DNA of 45,216 bases, from the NCBI GenBank assembly GCA_017550035.1, contig JAFYLS010000075.1:1-45216 (forward strand), in the 5' to 3' direction. Position 1 is the first letter of the stretch. Each line of letters starts with the position of its first letter. This DNA is from Clostridia bacterium. Its GTDB lineage: Bacteria; Bacillota; Clostridia; Christensenellales; Aristaeellaceae. The notes below the pieces were generated by a model, which saw nothing but the letters and a program-made list of their open reading frames with translations, had not been told where the DNA came from and ran no database searches. The position numbers and the translations under genes were made by a program. Shown here in pieces: positions 32,964 through 41,620 of the stretch.

Positions 32964-34076
32964 ATGAAAAAGTGGATCGCTCTCATGCTGGCACTTGTAA
33001 TTACTGTGACGGCTATGCCTGCCCTGGCTGCTTACAGAGCCACGCCCTGCGCCAATGTGATTGATGCACAGGCTGAACGCAATATTCCTGTGCCTGCGCC
33101 CGGTGAAGATGGAAACTATCCGGATAATCCTGTGATTGAAGGTGTAAGTTCCACTACCGGTCTTCCTTCCGATGCGTCTTATCTGCCCGTGTTGGTAAAC
33201 ATTGATAACTCTACCGGTGCACGTCCTCAGTGGGGCGTTGCCGAAGCGGATATTATTTATGAGCTGCCCATTCACGGTCATTATGAAACCCGTCTGACCG
33301 GTCTTTTTACGCATGATTTCTCCGAAGAAGTGGGTCCTGTCCGTTCCGGCCGCGTGCATCATGTAGATCTTCGCGAAGAATGGGATGCTGCATGGGTGTT
33401 CTATGGTGTGCAGGATGTGGAAGGAACCAATGTGAATGTGCTTTTGAAACAGTATGGCCTTGCACGCCGTGAAGGGACTATTCTTTATGATGGAACCAAT
33501 GGTGCCAAGAAGTGGTCCCCTGCTTTTAAGGATACAAACTATCATGCTGCTCCTCACGACCACAGCGTGGATCTGACGAAGATTTCCGCTCTGATGGTGG
33601 AAAGCGGTCATGAATTTGTGGAACGTCCCTTCAAGTTCACGGATGAAAAGCCTGCGACTGGTGCGGATGCCACCAAGGTAGCTGTTCTATTCAATGAAAT
33701 CGGCAGCTACAATTGTGACGCTTACTATGAATATGACGCAGAAACCAACAAGTACATGCGTTCTACCGCACAGGGCCCCTATGTGGACCGCAAAGATGAA
33801 AGCACCCAGCTGGGCTATGAAAACCTGATCATCCAGCGTACCAAGCTGAAGTTCTACAACGGTGCTGCTAACCGTCCTACTTTGCCTGAAATCGTAGGTA
33901 GCGGCAATGCTGACATCTTCATGGGCGGCAAGTACATTGAAGGTTACTGGGTGCGCACCGGTCTGCAGGAACGCACTGTGTTCTTCGATTCCGAGGGCAA
34001 TGAAATTGAACTGCAGCGCGGCAAGACCTGGATCACGATCACTACGGCTCATAAGACCATCGTGTCCTACGAATAA
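32964..34076 (+). CDS. DUF3048 domain-containing exported protein
   Basis: Exported protein of 370 aa; related proteins include Bacillus YerB, whose function is not settled. A signal peptide (about 1-23, ALA-AY) is followed by the first DUF3048 part (about 58-200) with VNIDNSTGARPQWGVAEAD and GPVRSGRVHH, and a second part (about 220-370) with RPFKFTDE and GYWVRTGLQERT. It has no lipobox Cys. AAGGAG precedes the ATG. The gene lies 48 nt after the L,D-transpeptidase and probably shares its promoter, which hints at a wall-related role (inference). A bidirectional terminator follows. Confidence 0.88.
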   Translation: MKKWIALMLALVITVTAMPALAAYRATPCANVIDAQAERNIPVPAPGEDGNYPDNPVIEGVSSTTGLPSDASYLPVLVNIDNSTGARPQWGVAEADIIYELPIHGHYETRLTGLFTHDFSEEVGPVRSGRVHHVDLREEWDAAWVFYGVQDVEGTNVNVLLKQYGLARREGTILYDGTNGAKKWSPAFKDTNYHAAPHDHSVDLTKISALMVESGHEFVERPFKFTDEKPATGADATKVAVLFNEIGSYNCDAYYEYDAETNKYMRSTAQGPYVDRKDESTQLGYENLIIQRTKLKFYNGAANRPTLPEIVGSGNADIFMGGKYIEGYWVRTGLQERTVFFDSEGNEIELQRGKTWITITTAHKTIVSYE

Positions 34077-34103
34077 GAAACAGTATTTTCGGTTCATTAC
34101 AGC

Positions 34104-34138
34104 AAAAAACAAGGCCCGTTATTGCGGGCCTTGTTTTT
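34104..34138 (+). terminator. Bidirectional terminator between the DUF3048 gene and the rhamnosidase gene
   Basis: CAAGGCCCG (34110-34118) / CGGGCCTTG (34125-34133), 6-nt loop, TTTTT on the plus side and a run of A on the left that gives a U-tract for the minus-strand transcript. Confidence 0.93.
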
Positions 34139-34144
34139 GTTTGG

Positions 34145-36274
34145 TTACGGATTGGAAAGCAGCGTGCCGTTGGACACGGCGAAATTTCCTTTGGGGGTAG
34201 CTACAATTCCTGAAGCGGCAAGCGAAAACTGAGGGGTAAAGGTCCAACTTTCAAACCCGGGGGAGGTGGGAAGTACGCCCAACAGCATGGCAGTCAGGAC
34301 ATATACGGGAACGGCGGACCAACCATGGCACAGACTGCCGGCCCAGTCATAGGCGCAGGCACCATCTTCCAATTCCCAGAAAGATGTAGCGCCTTTTGCA
34401 AGCATATTTCCCCAAGTTTCCCGGATATCGTGAAGAATGGTTTCATGATAGACGGGATCCATCATCAGCGCCTGATATTTCATCAGCGAACAACTGAGAG
34501 AGATGGGAACAAAGCGCTGGTCTTTCTTTGCCAGGCGCGCACGCAGATGGGCTGCCTGCTCATCGGAGAAGAGGTTGGCGAGCAATGCCAAAGACTGGTT
34601 GAATTCAGTATAATGGTCGCAAGCAGGATGGGTCATCACAGCGTTTTTCCGCTGATTAACAAAGGTGCGGTACACATTATTTTTCAAGTTCATGCGGGCG
34701 TTGCGATAGGTAATCTCATCGCAGGCGGAGAGCCAATTGGACACTTCTTCCAGCGCTTCCAGGGCCAGAAGGAGATACAGGTTCAAGGCTGCATCTTTGG
34801 TGCCCGATCGCTTTTCGCAGTTTTGTTCAACGAATATATTCTGGTCATCCATGCCGTCTGTCCATTCGTAAAAATTCCAGTACTGCGGAGACGGCGGCAT
34901 GACGCAGATACCGTCTTCATCGATGCGGGAGAGAAAACCGTCTGCAATTTCCTTCATGCAGGGATACATCTTTTCGGCTGTTTTTCGATCTCCCGTCCAG
35001 AGGTAATGATCTCTTGCAGCCAACATCCAGGAAAGTGCAAAGGAGGGAATGGTGAAGTGTTCTTTCGCATGAGCGCAGATCTCAAACAGATGATCGTCCC
35101 GGATGCCCTCCCGGAAAAGCTCCAGATAGGCGGCAGGGAAGCGGTTTTCTCCAAAACAGCAGTATCCGAACAGGGCCTGATTGCGGGAATCCATGGCGTA
35201 GAGCGCCTGTTCGCGCCAGGGAGTATCCTCGTAATGTTCATGCATGCATAGATGAAGCGTGCGTACAGATACATCGTAAATCTGCTGCAGAAGAGAATCC
35301 TCACAAGTGAACTGGCTGATACAGGAGACGGGATATTCTGTCGGCAGTATGGTGACATAATCGATTTTGATGTCGCCCCGGCACATGACCTGCAGGTATC
35401 TGCCGCCCAGACGGCGGAAATAGTGGGTAAACATATTGATGCCTTCGTGCAGTGTGTAAGTGGTGGCAAAATGTCTGCCTTCGATATAGGCTTCCACATG
35501 TCCGCGTTCCAGATGTTCGCCCCAGGCGATCATGAGGGAATCGCCTTTCTTGCCCTGTACGGAAAGTGTCAGAAGACCGGCTTCTTCCCGCCCAAGATCG
35601 TAGATGACGTACCGGCTTCCGCTATCAGCGGAAAGATTGGCATATTGAATGATTTCAGCAGCGGTATCACCCTTTGTTTTTTGCCACAGACCCTCCTGTA
35701 CAGCGGCTGCCTGAATCGGGGGAAGAAGCCTGAGCTTTTCTACCGGGCGAGGATAGAAGGTTGTGTTTTCCCGCACTTTTACCGTTACTGCCTGTTCCCA
35801 GAGGGCATCTTCCTGGCTGGCATCGTAATGGAAGCCGTTTCCCAATTGCCCGGAAATAGGCTCTATACTGCCCATGCGATATTGCGCGATAGGGCAGGCA
35901 CGCATGCCGTCATGGCTTTTGCACAGGCATTTTTCTGCGTTATCCTGCAAGGTAAAAATCAAACCGGCAGGGCCGGGCAGGTAGGAATAGCACCCTTCTC
36001 CCTGATACCAAACATCGATGCGAAGTGTGTGGTTTCCTTCAGCGATGGGGAAGGTGATGGTATCATATGCTTTGTTAAACGGATGATCATCGTACTGGTT
36101 GAATGCCACAAGGATGCCGTCGAGGAAGGCGGCGTAGTCTGAATCGGCGGAAATAAAGAGCGTGCCCTGTGTTGCTTCAGATGAAAAATCTGCTTCAAAC
36201 CGGGCATATTGATTGATTTGCGATTGGCTCAGCCAGACCCATTTAGCCTGATGCGCGGAAAAAGGGTGTGTCAT
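34145..36274 (-). CDS. Family GH78-type alpha-L-rhamnosidase-like glycosidase
   Basis: Probable intracellular glycosidase releasing rhamnose-like sugars; 709 aa, no signal peptide. The N-terminal part (about 1-170) is beta-rich, followed by a sandwich domain with a block like YVIYDLGREEAGLL (about 223-236), a six-hairpin catalytic barrel containing HYEDTPWREQALYAMDSRNQ (about 345-365; the family block carries the acidic catalytic residues), and a C-terminal beta-sandwich. It is shorter than many GH78 enzymes (900-1000 aa), so exact specificity is uncertain. AGGAGGAAC precedes the ATG. It is a lone gene with its own promoter and no transporter or regulator nearby. Confidence 0.8.
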   Translation of the reverse strand: MTHPFSAHQAKWVWLSQSQINQYARFEADFSSEATQGTLFISADSDYAAFLDGILVAFNQYDDHPFNKAYDTITFPIAEGNHTLRIDVWYQGEGCYSYLPGPAGLIFTLQDNAEKCLCKSHDGMRACPIAQYRMGSIEPISGQLGNGFHYDASQEDALWEQAVTVKVRENTTFYPRPVEKLRLLPPIQAAAVQEGLWQKTKGDTAAEIIQYANLSADSGSRYVIYDLGREEAGLLTLSVQGKKGDSLMIAWGEHLERGHVEAYIEGRHFATTYTLHEGINMFTHYFRRLGGRYLQVMCRGDIKIDYVTILPTEYPVSCISQFTCEDSLLQQIYDVSVRTLHLCMHEHYEDTPWREQALYAMDSRNQALFGYCCFGENRFPAAYLELFREGIRDDHLFEICAHAKEHFTIPSFALSWMLAARDHYLWTGDRKTAEKMYPCMKEIADGFLSRIDEDGICVMPPSPQYWNFYEWTDGMDDQNIFVEQNCEKRSGTKDAALNLYLLLALEALEEVSNWLSACDEITYRNARMNLKNNVYRTFVNQRKNAVMTHPACDHYTEFNQSLALLANLFSDEQAAHLRARLAKKDQRFVPISLSCSLMKYQALMMDPVYHETILHDIRETWGNMLAKGATSFWELEDGACAYDWAGSLCHGWSAVPVYVLTAMLLGVLPTSPGFESWTFTPQFSLAASGIVATPKGNFAVSNGTLLSNP

Positions 36275-36305
36275 GGCAAGTGTTCCTCCTGTTTTCAGTA
36301 ATTAC

Positions 36306-36334
36306 ATTATAATGGAATTTTCTTCCTGTTTCAA
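36306..36334 (-). promoter_or_regulatory. Promoter for the rhamnosidase-like gene
   Basis: Minus-strand TTGAAA (36334-36329), 17-bp spacer, TATAAT (36311-36306), giving a leader of about 25 nt. Confidence 0.8.
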
Positions 36335-36368
36335 TGTTCATTTTGTATCTCAAAAAGGAAAATAATGC

Positions 36369-36397
36369 TTGACAACAGGGGAGAATCTTCATATGAT
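36369..36397 (+). promoter_or_regulatory. Promoter for the marR-ABC operon
   Basis: TTGACA (36369-36374), 17-bp spacer, TATGAT (36392-36397). The start site would be near 36404, inside the palindrome that follows. Confidence 0.8.
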
Positions 36398-36433
36398 GTT
36401 AGGGCGCGAACAAAATTGTTCGTCTCCTAACAT
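36396..36433 (+). promoter_or_regulatory. Two-tier palindromic operator (MarR type)
   Basis: Outer arms ATGTTAGG (36396-36403) / CCTAACAT (36426-36433), inner arms CGAACAA (36407-36413) / TTGTTCG (36416-36422), all perfect and centred at 36414.5. It overlaps the -10 and the start site, the usual place for MarR autorepression. T-rich sequence follows, but the outer left arm would be untranscribed, so operator is preferred over attenuator. Confidence 0.75.
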
Positions 36434-36463
36434 TTTTAACACTTGTATGGAAAGGAGCAGCAC

Positions 36464-36940
36464 ATGCGTCAGGAACTGGGGTTTCGCCTTCGCTGCTTAA
36501 GCCATTACCACAAACGGTTGGCGGACCGCTCTCCTGCCAAAGCGCAGATGGAGCATGTGACCGGCACCCATGGCTGGGTGATTGGCTATCTGTATGACCA
36601 TCGGCAGGAAGACATTTTTCAGCGGGATCTGGAACGGGTATTCCAGATGCGGCGTTCCACCGCCACGGGTATTTTGCAGCTGATGGAAAAAAACGAGCTG
36701 ATCACCCGTGAAAGTGTGCGTCACGACGCAAGACTTAAGAAGCTGTGCCTGACCGAAAAGGCTTTGCGTCTGCACGAAAGTTTTGGCCGTGACCTGAACC
36801 GTATCGAACAGGAAATGGTAAAGGGACTGAGTGCGGAGGAATTGCTTGCCTTTTCCCGCACTATGGAAAAAATGATGCAAAACCTGAATGACTATGAGAA
36901 AGAACTGAATGAAACGGAGGAATGTAAGGCATGCACATGA
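36464..36940 (+). CDS. MarR-family transcriptional regulator
   Basis: Winged-helix repressor of 158 aa. The DNA-binding part contains FQRDLERVFQMRRSTATGILQLMEKNELITRE (about 45-80) with the recognition helix in RRSTATGILQL, and a wing with SVRHDARLKKLCLTEKA. N- and C-terminal helices form the dimer surface. ATG 36464 has AAAGGAG at 6 nt; an upstream in-frame TTG (36443) is unlikely. It precedes and overlaps the exporter genes by up to 10 nt, so it very likely controls them and itself through the palindrome over the promoter. The ligand is unknown. Confidence 0.9.
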   Translation: MRQELGFRLRCLSHYHKRLADRSPAKAQMEHVTGTHGWVIGYLYDHRQEDIFQRDLERVFQMRRSTATGILQLMEKNELITRESVRHDARLKKLCLTEKALRLHESFGRDLNRIEQEMVKGLSAEELLAFSRTMEKMMQNLNDYEKELNETEECKACT

Positions 36941-38688
36941 TTAAGAAACTGCTTCAGTGCGTGCGCGAATACAAAAAGTATTCGCTTCTCTCGCCGCTGT
37001 ATGTGGCAGGCGAGGCAGCCATGGAAGTGCTCATCCCTACTTTGATGGCCAGCATGCTGGATCACGGCATCAACGCAGGAAATCTGGGATATGTGGCTAA
37101 AATGGGCGTGCTGCTGGTGCTTTGCGCGCTGATTTCCCTGTTCTTCGGCGTCATGGCAGGGCGCTGCTCCGCTGTAGCCGGCGCCGGGTTTGCCAAGAAT
37201 TTGCGCCATGATATGTTCCACCGGGTGCAGAGCTTCTCCTTTGCGAATATTGATAAGTTTTCCACCACCTCTCTGATCACCCGTATGACCACGGACGTAA
37301 ACAACGTGCAAGGTACTTTCCAGATGGTTATCCGTATGGCGGTGCGTTCTCCTCTGCTTCTGATTTTCTCCATGATCATGGCGCTGCGCATCAGCCCCCG
37401 GCTATCTCTCACCTTTCTGTGCGTGATGCCCGTTCTCTTTGGCGGCATGATGCTTACCATGAGCAAGGCCCATCCCTTCTTTGAAAAGATGTTCAAGAGC
37501 TATGACAAGCTCAACCGCACTGTGCAGGAAAACCTGCGTTCCATTCGCGTTGTGAAAAACTTTGTCCGTGAAGACTACGAGAACGAAAAATTCCGTGAAG
37601 CTTCCGGCAATGTGTACGATTATTCCACGGGCGCTGAAAAGATTCTGGCCTTTAACGAACCCCTGATGAAGGGCAGCATGTATGTGGTGATGCTCTTTAT
37701 CTCCTGGTTCGGCGCCAAGATGATTCTAAGCAGCGGCAACAACGCTGCCCTTGGTATGACCACGGGCCAGCTGCTGGCTATTATCTCCTATGCCGGTCAG
37801 GTGCTGTCCGGCCTCATGTTCCTGTCCATGATTCTGGTGTTTGCCGCCATTTCCCGTGCCAGCGCTCAGCGTATTGTGGAAGTGCTGGACGAGGAAATCG
37901 ACATGACCGATCCGGAAAATCCGGAAAACACCGTGAAGGATGGCTCTATCCGCTTTGAAAACGTGTCCTTCTCCTATTCCAGGGATATGGAGCGGCTTTG
38001 TCTCCATGATATCGATCTGGATATCAGGAGCGGCATGACGGTGGGCATCCTGGGCGGCACGGGTTCGGGTAAATCCTCCCTTGTGCAGCTGATTCCCCGT
38101 TTGTATGATGTGACCGGCGGCCGGCTGCTGGTGGGTGGCAGAGATGTGCGTGAATACGATACCCATGCTCTTCGCGACCAGGTGGCTATGGTGCTGCAGA
38201 AGAATGTGCTCTTTGAAGGCTCCATCAAGGAAAACCTGCGCTGGGGCAACCCCGACGCTACCGATGAAGAAATGATCGAGGCCTGCAAAATCTCCCATGC
38301 GGATGATTTTATTCAGCAGTTCCCCGATAAGTACGATACACACATCGAGCAGGGCGGCGCCAATGTGTCCGGCGGTCAGCGTCAGCGTCTGTGCATTGCC
38401 CGTGCGCTGCTGAAGAAGCCCCGCATCCTGATTCTGGATGATTCTACTTCCGCTGTGGATACCAAGACGGATGCCGAAATCCGCAACGCCTTCCGTACCC
38501 GCATCCCCAATACCACCAAGCTCATAATAGCCCAGCGTGTGCAGTCCGTGGAGGATGCAGACTTGATTGTGCTGCTGGATGAAGGCCGCATCGTAGCCAA
38601 GGGCACCCATCAGGAACTGATGGAAAACAGCACGATTTACAAAGAAATTGCCATGAGCCAGAAGAAGGGGGTGGCCGACAATGTCTGA
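36931..38688 (+). CDS. ABC transporter, exporter type, half 1 (degenerate ATP site)
   Basis: Fused membrane/ATPase half-transporter of 585 aa with six helices (about 15-310) and a nucleotide-binding domain. Walker A is at about 375-383 (GGTGSGKS), the signature reads VSGGQ, and Walker B LILDDS has Asp504 where a catalytic Glu is expected. The H-loop His is replaced by Gln535 (IAQRVQS). These changes mark the non-catalytic half of heterodimeric exporters such as BmrCD or TM287/288. The start may be 36931 or ATG 36937, which overlaps the marR stop as ATGA. The next gene supplies the other half. Likely multidrug or peptide export; the substrate is not known. Confidence 0.9.
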   Translation: MHMIKKLLQCVREYKKYSLLSPLYVAGEAAMEVLIPTLMASMLDHGINAGNLGYVAKMGVLLVLCALISLFFGVMAGRCSAVAGAGFAKNLRHDMFHRVQSFSFANIDKFSTTSLITRMTTDVNNVQGTFQMVIRMAVRSPLLLIFSMIMALRISPRLSLTFLCVMPVLFGGMMLTMSKAHPFFEKMFKSYDKLNRTVQENLRSIRVVKNFVREDYENEKFREASGNVYDYSTGAEKILAFNEPLMKGSMYVVMLFISWFGAKMILSSGNNAALGMTTGQLLAIISYAGQVLSGLMFLSMILVFAAISRASAQRIVEVLDEEIDMTDPENPENTVKDGSIRFENVSFSYSRDMERLCLHDIDLDIRSGMTVGILGGTGSGKSSLVQLIPRLYDVTGGRLLVGGRDVREYDTHALRDQVAMVLQKNVLFEGSIKENLRWGNPDATDEEMIEACKISHADDFIQQFPDKYDTHIEQGGANVSGGQRQRLCIARALLKKPRILILDDSTSAVDTKTDAEIRNAFRTRIPNTTKLIIAQRVQSVEDADLIVLLDEGRIVAKGTHQELMENSTIYKEIAMSQKKGVADNV

Positions 38689-40687
38689 GCGCAAGAACCA
38701 GAGCACTCCTCATCAGGCAGGGCCGGGTAAGCGTCCTGCAGGTCCTCCTTCCGGCGGTCACGGCCGCGGCAGACATATGGGCCCGCCTGTCAGCATCAAG
38801 GATTCCCTCAAGGGGATCGACATGGCCACCCTCAAGCGCCTGCTCAAGTACATTGCCCCCTATAAATTCCGTATTGCCATGGTGTTCCTGAGCCTGATTG
38901 TTACTTCCTACTGCGGCGTGACCAGCGCCCGGTTCCTGGGTGTTTTGATCGATGAACATATTCTGCCCATGCTTTCCCAGACGGCCCCGGGCTTTAACAA
39001 ACTGCTGCTGGCCCTTGGAAAGATGCTGGTGGTGTATATCGTCAGTGTCATTTTCACCTACCTGTATCAGCGCATCATGCTCACCGTCAATCAGGGCGTG
39101 CTCAAGGACATGCGCGACCGTATGTTCAACCACATGCAGACGCTGCCCATCAAGTACTTTGACCAGAACCAGTTTGGCGACGTGATGAGCCATTACACCA
39201 ACGATACCGATGCACTCCGCGGCATGATCAGCGCCATTCCCTCCCTGTGGGCATCGCTGACGGACATTGTGGTGGTGGGTATCAGTCTGCTCTCCCTGTC
39301 TGTATGGCTGACACTGTTCATCCTCCTCTTCACCTTTGTGATGATGAAGATCACCCGCATGATCACCATGCGTTCGGGTAAGTACTTTGTCAAAACTCAG
39401 GCTGCTGTGGGTCAGGTGAACGCTTATGTGGAAGAAATGATCAACGGCCAGAAGGTGGTCAAGGTTTTCACCCACGAAGATGCCTGCAAGGAAGAGTTTG
39501 ACAAGCGCAATGACGAACTTTACCATGTGGCCAGCACTGCCGCCAAGTACGGCAACATTCTGGGTCCTGTGATGAACAACCTGGGCCATACCCTGTATGC
39601 GCTGCTGGCCATCGTGGGCGGCGCCCTTGCCATCGCCGGCGTGCAGAACCTGACGCTTACCGGCTTTGCGCCTCTCACGCTGGGCGCCATCACCTCCTTC
39701 CTGCAGATGAGCCGTTCCTTTACCAATCCCATCAGCAGCATTTCCCAGCAGGTCAACTCCATTGTTCAGGCGCTTGCCGGCGCCGGCCGTATCTTCCACC
39801 TGATGGACGAAGAGAGCGAAAAGGACGAAGGCTATGTGACGCTGGTCAATGCCAAGGTGCTGCCTGACGGTTCTGTGACTGAAACCGAAGAACGCACTGG
39901 CGTGTGGGCCTGGAAGCATCCCCATCAGGATGGTACGCTCACTTATACCCGTCTGCGGGGCGAAGTGACCATGAAGGAAGTGGATTTCTTCTACGTGCCT
40001 GAAAAACAGGTACTGCACGACATCACCATGTATGCCAAGGAAGGTCAGAAGGTGGCGCTGGTAGGTGCAACGGGTGCCGGTAAAACCACCATCACCAATC
40101 TGATCAACCGCTTCTATGATATTGCAGACGGCAAGGTCCGTTATGACGATATTAACATTAACAAGATCAAAAAGAGCGACCTGCGCCGTTCTCTGGGCGT
40201 GGTGCTGCAGGATGTAAACCTGTTTACCGGTACCGTAATGGAGAATATCCGTTACGGTAAACTGGATGCTACGGATGAAGAGTGCATCGCGGCTGCCAAG
40301 CTGGTCAATGCCCATGGCTTCATTACTATGCTGCCTCAGGGATACGATACCATGCTGGAAGGCGACGGAGCCAATTTGTCTCAGGGTCAGCGTCAGCTTT
40401 TGTCCATTGCTCGTGCGGCTGTGGCAGATCCGCCCGTCATGATTCTGGACGAAGCGACTTCCTCCATCGACACCCGCACCGAAGCCATTGTGCAGCGCGG
40501 CATGGATGCTCTGATGCACGGACGCACTGTGTTTGTCATTGCCCATCGTTTGTCTACTGTACAGAACTCCGATGTAATCATGGTGATGGAGCAGGGCCGC
40601 ATCATCGAACGCGGCAGCCATGATGAACTGATTGCCAAAAAGGGCAAGTATTATCAGCTCTACACCGGCGCCTTCGAACTGGAATAA
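38681..40687 (+). CDS. ABC transporter, exporter type, half 2 (catalytic ATP site)
   Basis: Second half-transporter, 668 aa, overlapping the first by 8 nt (ATGTCTGA). A Gly/Pro/His-rich, basic N-terminus (about 1-45) precedes six helices (about 60-365). An insertion of about 35 residues separates the membrane domain from the ATPase (VLPDGSVTETEERTG region). Walker A GATGAGKT is at 462-469, the signature reads LSQGQ (degenerate), and Walker B LDEATSS has catalytic Glu591, with His622 in the H-loop. Together with half 1, one complete ATP site forms from this half's Walker motifs and the VSGGQ of the partner. Confidence 0.92.
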   Translation: MSERKNQSTPHQAGPGKRPAGPPSGGHGRGRHMGPPVSIKDSLKGIDMATLKRLLKYIAPYKFRIAMVFLSLIVTSYCGVTSARFLGVLIDEHILPMLSQTAPGFNKLLLALGKMLVVYIVSVIFTYLYQRIMLTVNQGVLKDMRDRMFNHMQTLPIKYFDQNQFGDVMSHYTNDTDALRGMISAIPSLWASLTDIVVVGISLLSLSVWLTLFILLFTFVMMKITRMITMRSGKYFVKTQAAVGQVNAYVEEMINGQKVVKVFTHEDACKEEFDKRNDELYHVASTAAKYGNILGPVMNNLGHTLYALLAIVGGALAIAGVQNLTLTGFAPLTLGAITSFLQMSRSFTNPISSISQQVNSIVQALAGAGRIFHLMDEESEKDEGYVTLVNAKVLPDGSVTETEERTGVWAWKHPHQDGTLTYTRLRGEVTMKEVDFFYVPEKQVLHDITMYAKEGQKVALVGATGAGKTTITNLINRFYDIADGKVRYDDININKIKKSDLRRSLGVVLQDVNLFTGTVMENIRYGKLDATDEECIAAAKLVNAHGFITMLPQGYDTMLEGDGANLSQGQRQLLSIARAAVADPPVMILDEATSSIDTRTEAIVQRGMDALMHGRTVFVIAHRLSTVQNSDVIMVMEQGRIIERGSHDELIAKKGKYYQLYTGAFELE

Positions 40688-40699
40688 AGATATAAGCAC

Positions 40700-40729
40700 A
40701 AAACGCCTTCGTTACAGAAGGCGTTTTGT
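40700..40729 (+). terminator. Terminator after the ABC exporter genes
   Basis: AAAACGCCTTC (40700-40710) / GAAGGCGTTTT (40717-40727) with a 6-nt loop, followed by GTTTG. Confidence 0.88.
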
Positions 40730-40758
40730 TTGTTTATTCGCTAGATCGCCTGAAATTG

Positions 40759-40767
40759 TGGTATAAT
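40759..40767 (+). promoter_or_regulatory. Extended -10 promoter for sfsA
   Basis: TGG-TATAAT (40759-40767) without a clear -35. Transcription from about 40774 would begin right at the SD (GGAGGG, 40774-40779), a very short leader. Confidence 0.6.
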
Positions 40768-40786
40768 CCTTTCGGAGGGATGCAGT

Positions 40787-41461
40787 GTGAAATATACTCA
40801 TGTAGTAGAAGGGCGGTTTATATCGCGTCCTAACCGCTTTATTGCCCATATAGAGATTGATGGTCAGGATACGGTGTGCCATGTCAAAAATACGGGCAGA
40901 TGCAAAGAATTGCTGGAGCCGGGTACAAAGGTCTACCTGGCAGTGTCGGATAACCCCAACAGGAAAACAAAGCATGATCTGATTGCGGTGCAAAAGGGAA
41001 ATTTGCTGATCAATATGGACAGTCAGGCGCCTAATGAAGCAGCATATGAAGCGATGCGCAGGCTGTTTCCGCAAGCGCTTTTTGTGCGGAGAGAATATAC
41101 CCATGGCGATTCCAGGTTTGATTTGCACCTGACGCTGCCGGATGGGGAAATGTTTATCGAAGTAAAGGGCGTAACGCTGGAAAAAGACGGGCATTTATAT
41201 TTTCCCGACGCGCCTACCCAGCGCGGTGCCAAACATCTGCGCGGTCTTGTGCAGTGTGTAAAAGAGGGACACAGGGCGATGGTGCTGTTTGTGGCGCAGA
41301 TGAAAGGTGTGCACGCCTTTTCGCCCAACCGGGAAACGGATCCTGCCTTTGCGGATGCCCTTTGCTATGCCCGGGAAAACGGCGTGGAAGTCAAATGTAT
41401 GGATTGCATTGTTACGCCGGATTCTATGGTGATCGACAGGGAAGTACCGGTGGTTTTTTGA
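40787..41461 (+). CDS. sfsA: DNA/RNA nuclease family protein SfsA
   Basis: SfsA-family protein of 224 aa, first named for sugar fermentation stimulation and later seen as a nuclease-fold protein. The N-terminal OB-like part has EGRFISRPNRF and the block HVKNTGRCKELL; the catalytic-fold part has SRFDLHLTL, FIEVKGVTLE and PDAPTQRGAKHLRGL. The start is GTG 40787, fixed by GGAGGG 7 nt upstream; the nearer ATG is out of frame. It is a single-gene unit with its own promoter. Confidence 0.94.
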   Translation: MKYTHVVEGRFISRPNRFIAHIEIDGQDTVCHVKNTGRCKELLEPGTKVYLAVSDNPNRKTKHDLIAVQKGNLLINMDSQAPNEAAYEAMRRLFPQALFVRREYTHGDSRFDLHLTLPDGEMFIEVKGVTLEKDGHLYFPDAPTQRGAKHLRGLVQCVKEGHRAMVLFVAQMKGVHAFSPNRETDPAFADALCYARENGVEVKCMDCIVTPDSMVIDREVPVVF

Positions 41462-41540
41462 TGATTCGAATTTGAATATAAGAGCATATGCTGCCTCCAA
41501 GCATAAACGGGGACGGTTTGATTTGGAAAATGACGCAAAG

Positions 41541-41587
41541 AAAGCGCACTTGTTTTCTGTCCGAAAGGATGAACAAGTGCGCTTTTT
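41541..41587 (+). terminator. Bidirectional terminator between sfsA and the kinase-like gene
   Basis: A 14-bp perfect stem AAAGCGCACTTGTT (41541-41554) / AACAAGTGCGCTTT (41572-41585), with a 17-nt loop and a T-run on the plus side. Confidence 0.92.
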
Positions 41588-41620
41588 CTGTTGATGGTTA
41601 ATACGACTGTTCGTAAGGAA

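Noticed and set aside
36396..36437. Reading the marR palindrome as a transcription attenuator
   Set aside because: The predicted start site lies inside the palindrome, so the outer left arm would not be in the RNA. An operator fits better.
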